A stretch of 33,151 nucleotides of DNA, taken from an uncultured Prochlorococcus sp. (GTDB lineage: Bacteria > Cyanobacteriota > Cyanobacteriia > PCC-6307 > Cyanobiaceae). Each line of letters starts with the position of its first letter. Positions within the stretch are counted from its first letter, which is position 1. Where the stretch lies: contig CACBVE010000005.1 of the NCBI GenBank assembly GCA_902542595.1, positions 1 through 33,151 of the forward strand, given 5' to 3'. This document shows, one piece after another, positions 30,773-33,151 of this stretch. A program made the position numbers and the translations under genes. Below the pieces are notes generated by a model. That model had not been told where the DNA came from. It worked only from the letters and a program-made list of their open reading frames with translations, and did not search any database.

Positions 30773-32074
30773 CTAGTTATCAAAACCATTAAATATTTGA
30801 AGGGCTATTTTAATAGAATTTTCAAAAAGAGGACTGGTATTTCCTCTACTACTTCCAAGTAATTTACTAACATCGTACTCTGAAGTAGAAGAAGAGTTTG
30901 GAACAACTTGTTCTATTAATTCCATATCAGCCATTCCCCCTGCTTCAAGTCTCATACATTCCACTGATTCACAACCAAGTATTACACAAGTGTTATTTTT
31001 TTGAACCTCACTAATTTTTGAAATCAGCCTCAATCCAATAACTTGTCCTAAATGAATACTTGGCTTTCCCAAAGATAAGGGATTTATTGATGCAGAAATT
31101 TTTTCGCCATTAATTCTTTCAAAGTCTATTTTTGTTGATTCTGTATCCCCTTTAACTCTTAGAAAAGACCAACCAAGTTTATCGCTAATCCATGAAATCA
31201 AAAACAAAGCTTGAATCATATGATCTCCTGCGATATCAATGTCAATATCAGTAATATGATCTAAAATTGGTCTCCTCGAAGGAGGATCAAAAATCATTGC
31301 CAATGATTCCCTCCAATTCTTCAATCTAACCCAATTCAAATCATTGATAGCTTTATTTGAATTATTTAATTGATCTAAAACATTTAAACATCTTTGAGGC
31401 GATCCAAGAGCAGTATCAATTATTAACCGTAGACCATAATTAGTAAAATATTCGAAGATTTCAGGCGATTCATCCAAGCTTCCATTCCACCACAACCATG
31501 AAGGTAATTCATCAATAGATAATTCATCAATTATTTTTAATCCTTTATTAGATATTGAGGCCGAATCCCCCCTGATAACAACTAAATCCCCGCATATAGG
31601 TTGCATAGCAGGAGTATCACTTAATGGACAGTAAGCGGATACAAAAGTTTTGATTTCTGAATTTTTATTTAATGTTGGCGCTAGAGTTATTAATCTTCTT
31701 GGATTCAATGTACTTATTGTTGATTCAAAAAATTGTCCTCTAAAATCTTCATAGTCTTTATTTGATAAATTTTCCTTCAACAAATTCAATAATTCTTCAC
31801 TATTAAGGGAAGTAGTGATAGGAAGTCCTTGATCTAATATAAATTTTTTAGCGACTTCAATTATCTCTGGACTTAGATTTCCAGTAATTGGACCATTTAC
31901 TAATCCTTTTTGAACCAAACATTGTTCTAGCCAAGCAGGCTGCCAGACCATTAATGTAAAAGTATTAGCTCCACTATTATCTTTATCTTCTGAAATCCAT
32001 AATTTATTAAGGTAATTAGAAATTTCCTGATAAGGCAGCTCTAAAGGGGTTTGGAGTGTTAGTTGAGGTTTCAT
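30773..32074 (-). CDS. opcA: Glucose-6-phosphate dehydrogenase assembly protein OpcA
   Basis: Directly downstream of zwf; OpcA-like sequence (LPSWLWWNGSLDESPEIFEYF, DLNWVRLKNWRESLAMIFDPPSRRPIL). Confidence 0.93.
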   Translation of the reverse strand: MKPQLTLQTPLELPYQEISNYLNKLWISEDKDNSGANTFTLMVWQPAWLEQCLVQKGLVNGPITGNLSPEIIEVAKKFILDQGLPITTSLNSEELLNLLKENLSNKDYEDFRGQFFESTISTLNPRRLITLAPTLNKNSEIKTFVSAYCPLSDTPAMQPICGDLVVIRGDSASISNKGLKIIDELSIDELPSWLWWNGSLDESPEIFEYFTNYGLRLIIDTALGSPQRCLNVLDQLNNSNKAINDLNWVRLKNWRESLAMIFDPPSRRPILDHITDIDIDIAGDHMIQALFLISWISDKLGWSFLRVKGDTESTKIDFERINGEKISASINPLSLGKPSIHLGQVIGLRLISKISEVQKNNTCVILGCESVECMRLEAGGMADMELIEQVVPNSSSTSEYDVSKLLGSSRGNTSPLFENSIKIALQIFNGFDN

Positions 32075-32076
32075 TT

Positions 32077-33151
32077 TTAAGGTCTACGCCAGAAAATATT
32101 ATCTTTTGAAATTAATTGATCAGACTCAGGAGGTCCCCACGTCTTAGATTCATAATTATAAATAGGTAACTTCCAAGGAGAATTATCCATCAATTCTATT
32201 AATGGTGTATAAAGTTTCCAGGCTGCCTCTACTTCATCACTTCGAGTAAATAAGGTTGGGTCAGAAAGCATTGCATCAGCTAATAATCTTACATAGCCTT
32301 CATCTGAAGGTTCTCCAAATGATTCATCATAAGAAAATTCCATTTCAACAGGTCTTGATTTCATTCCAGAACCAGGAGATTTTACCTCAAATTTAAAAGT
32401 AGCACCTTCATTTGGCTGAATTCTAAGGATAAGTTGATTTGGGGCAGGATTTATTATTGTTGATTCAAATAAATGAACAGGAACATCTTTAAAAGTCAAA
32501 ACTATTTCTCCAAGTCTTTTAGGTAGTCTTTTACCTGTTCTCAAATAAAAAGGAACCCCTTGCCAACGCCAGTTATCAACGAATACTTTTGTCGCGATAT
32601 AAGTTTCTGTTGTGCTATTACAATTAACACCATCTTCCTGCCTATATCCTTTGAGTCGATTTGAAATATTTCCTCCCTCTCCATATTGACCTCTTATGCA
32701 ACAATTCCACGGTTCATTTTCGTCAGCAAGTTTTGAAGCTTGAAGAACTTTAGCCTTTTCATTTCTTATTGCTTCTGGTTCAAACTTTCCAGGAGGTTCC
32801 ATTGCAGTAACAGCAAGCATTTGAGTCATATGATTTTGAAGCATATCCCTTAAAGCACCTGAGCTTTCGTAATAACCTGCTCTATCTTCAACACCTACTG
32901 TTTCAGATGAAGTAATTTGGACACTTGATATATAATTTCTATTCCATATTGGTTCAAAAATAGTGTTAGCAAACCTCAAAACAAGAATATTTTGAACTGT
33001 CTCTTTACCTAAATAATGATCAATCCTATAAATCTGACTTTCTTCAGCGCAACTCTGAACGATCTTATTCAATTTTTTTGCACTTGAATAATCTCTTCCA
33101 AAAGGTTTTTCAATTACTAAACGACTTTTCTTTGGGTCATCTAAAAGGCCA
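32077..33151 (-). CDS. zwf: Glucose-6-phosphate dehydrogenase, 5'-partial at window edge
   Basis: The frame is open to the window end (GLLDDPKKSRLVIEKPFGRDYSSAKKLNKIVQ...). Active-site RIDHYLGKETVQNILVLRFAN, VPFYLRTGKRLPKR. Confidence 0.97.
   Translation of the reverse strand, partial: GLLDDPKKSRLVIEKPFGRDYSSAKKLNKIVQSCAEESQIYRIDHYLGKETVQNILVLRFANTIFEPIWNRNYISSVQITSSETVGVEDRAGYYESSGALRDMLQNHMTQMLAVTAMEPPGKFEPEAIRNEKAKVLQASKLADENEPWNCCIRGQYGEGGNISNRLKGYRQEDGVNCNSTTETYIATKVFVDNWRWQGVPFYLRTGKRLPKRLGEIVLTFKDVPVHLFESTIINPAPNQLILRIQPNEGATFKFEVKSPGSGMKSRPVEMEFSYDESFGEPSDEGYVRLLADAMLSDPTLFTRSDEVEAAWKLYTPLIELMDNSPWKLPIYNYESKTWGPPESDQLISKDNIFWRRP

Noticed and set aside
1-33151. Search for CRISPR arrays, tRNAs, transposases, integrases, toxin-antitoxin or defence genes
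   Set aside because: None seen by eye; gene content is core metabolic and photosynthetic. A tRNAscan or defence-system search would be needed to exclude subtle cases.

Overview
This AT-rich, gene-dense window looks like a high-light Prochlorococcus-type cyanobacterial chromosome; that is inferred from gene content and composition, as no search was run. I support about 34 protein-coding genes, one ncRNA, and no tRNA, rRNA, CRISPR or mobile element. Recognisable genes include hom, sufE, ruvC, chlI, cytM, petG, rsmD, hisH, trxA, a guaB-like gene, gyrA, crtL, a GH57 glucan enzyme, leuA, a 7TM-HD phosphohydrolase, folD, crtE, a cobyrinate a,c-diamide synthase, opcA and zwf. The clearest non-coding feature is the sRNA Yfr1 on the minus strand between trxA and guaB, with its ACTCCTCACAC motif between a 5' hairpin and a 3' terminator hairpin. 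The most anomalous coding feature is folD, which is split by an apparent +1 frameshift at an A6 run. Other points of interest are repeated 4-bp TTAN overlaps of convergent stop codons, a very tight divergent start pair at about 4776/4779, an orphan peptide-type ABC permease plus binding protein, a short 7TM-HD protein, and several small uncharacterised ORFs. I found no convincing new multi-gene defence or mobile system; the window is mostly core cyanobacterial genome.
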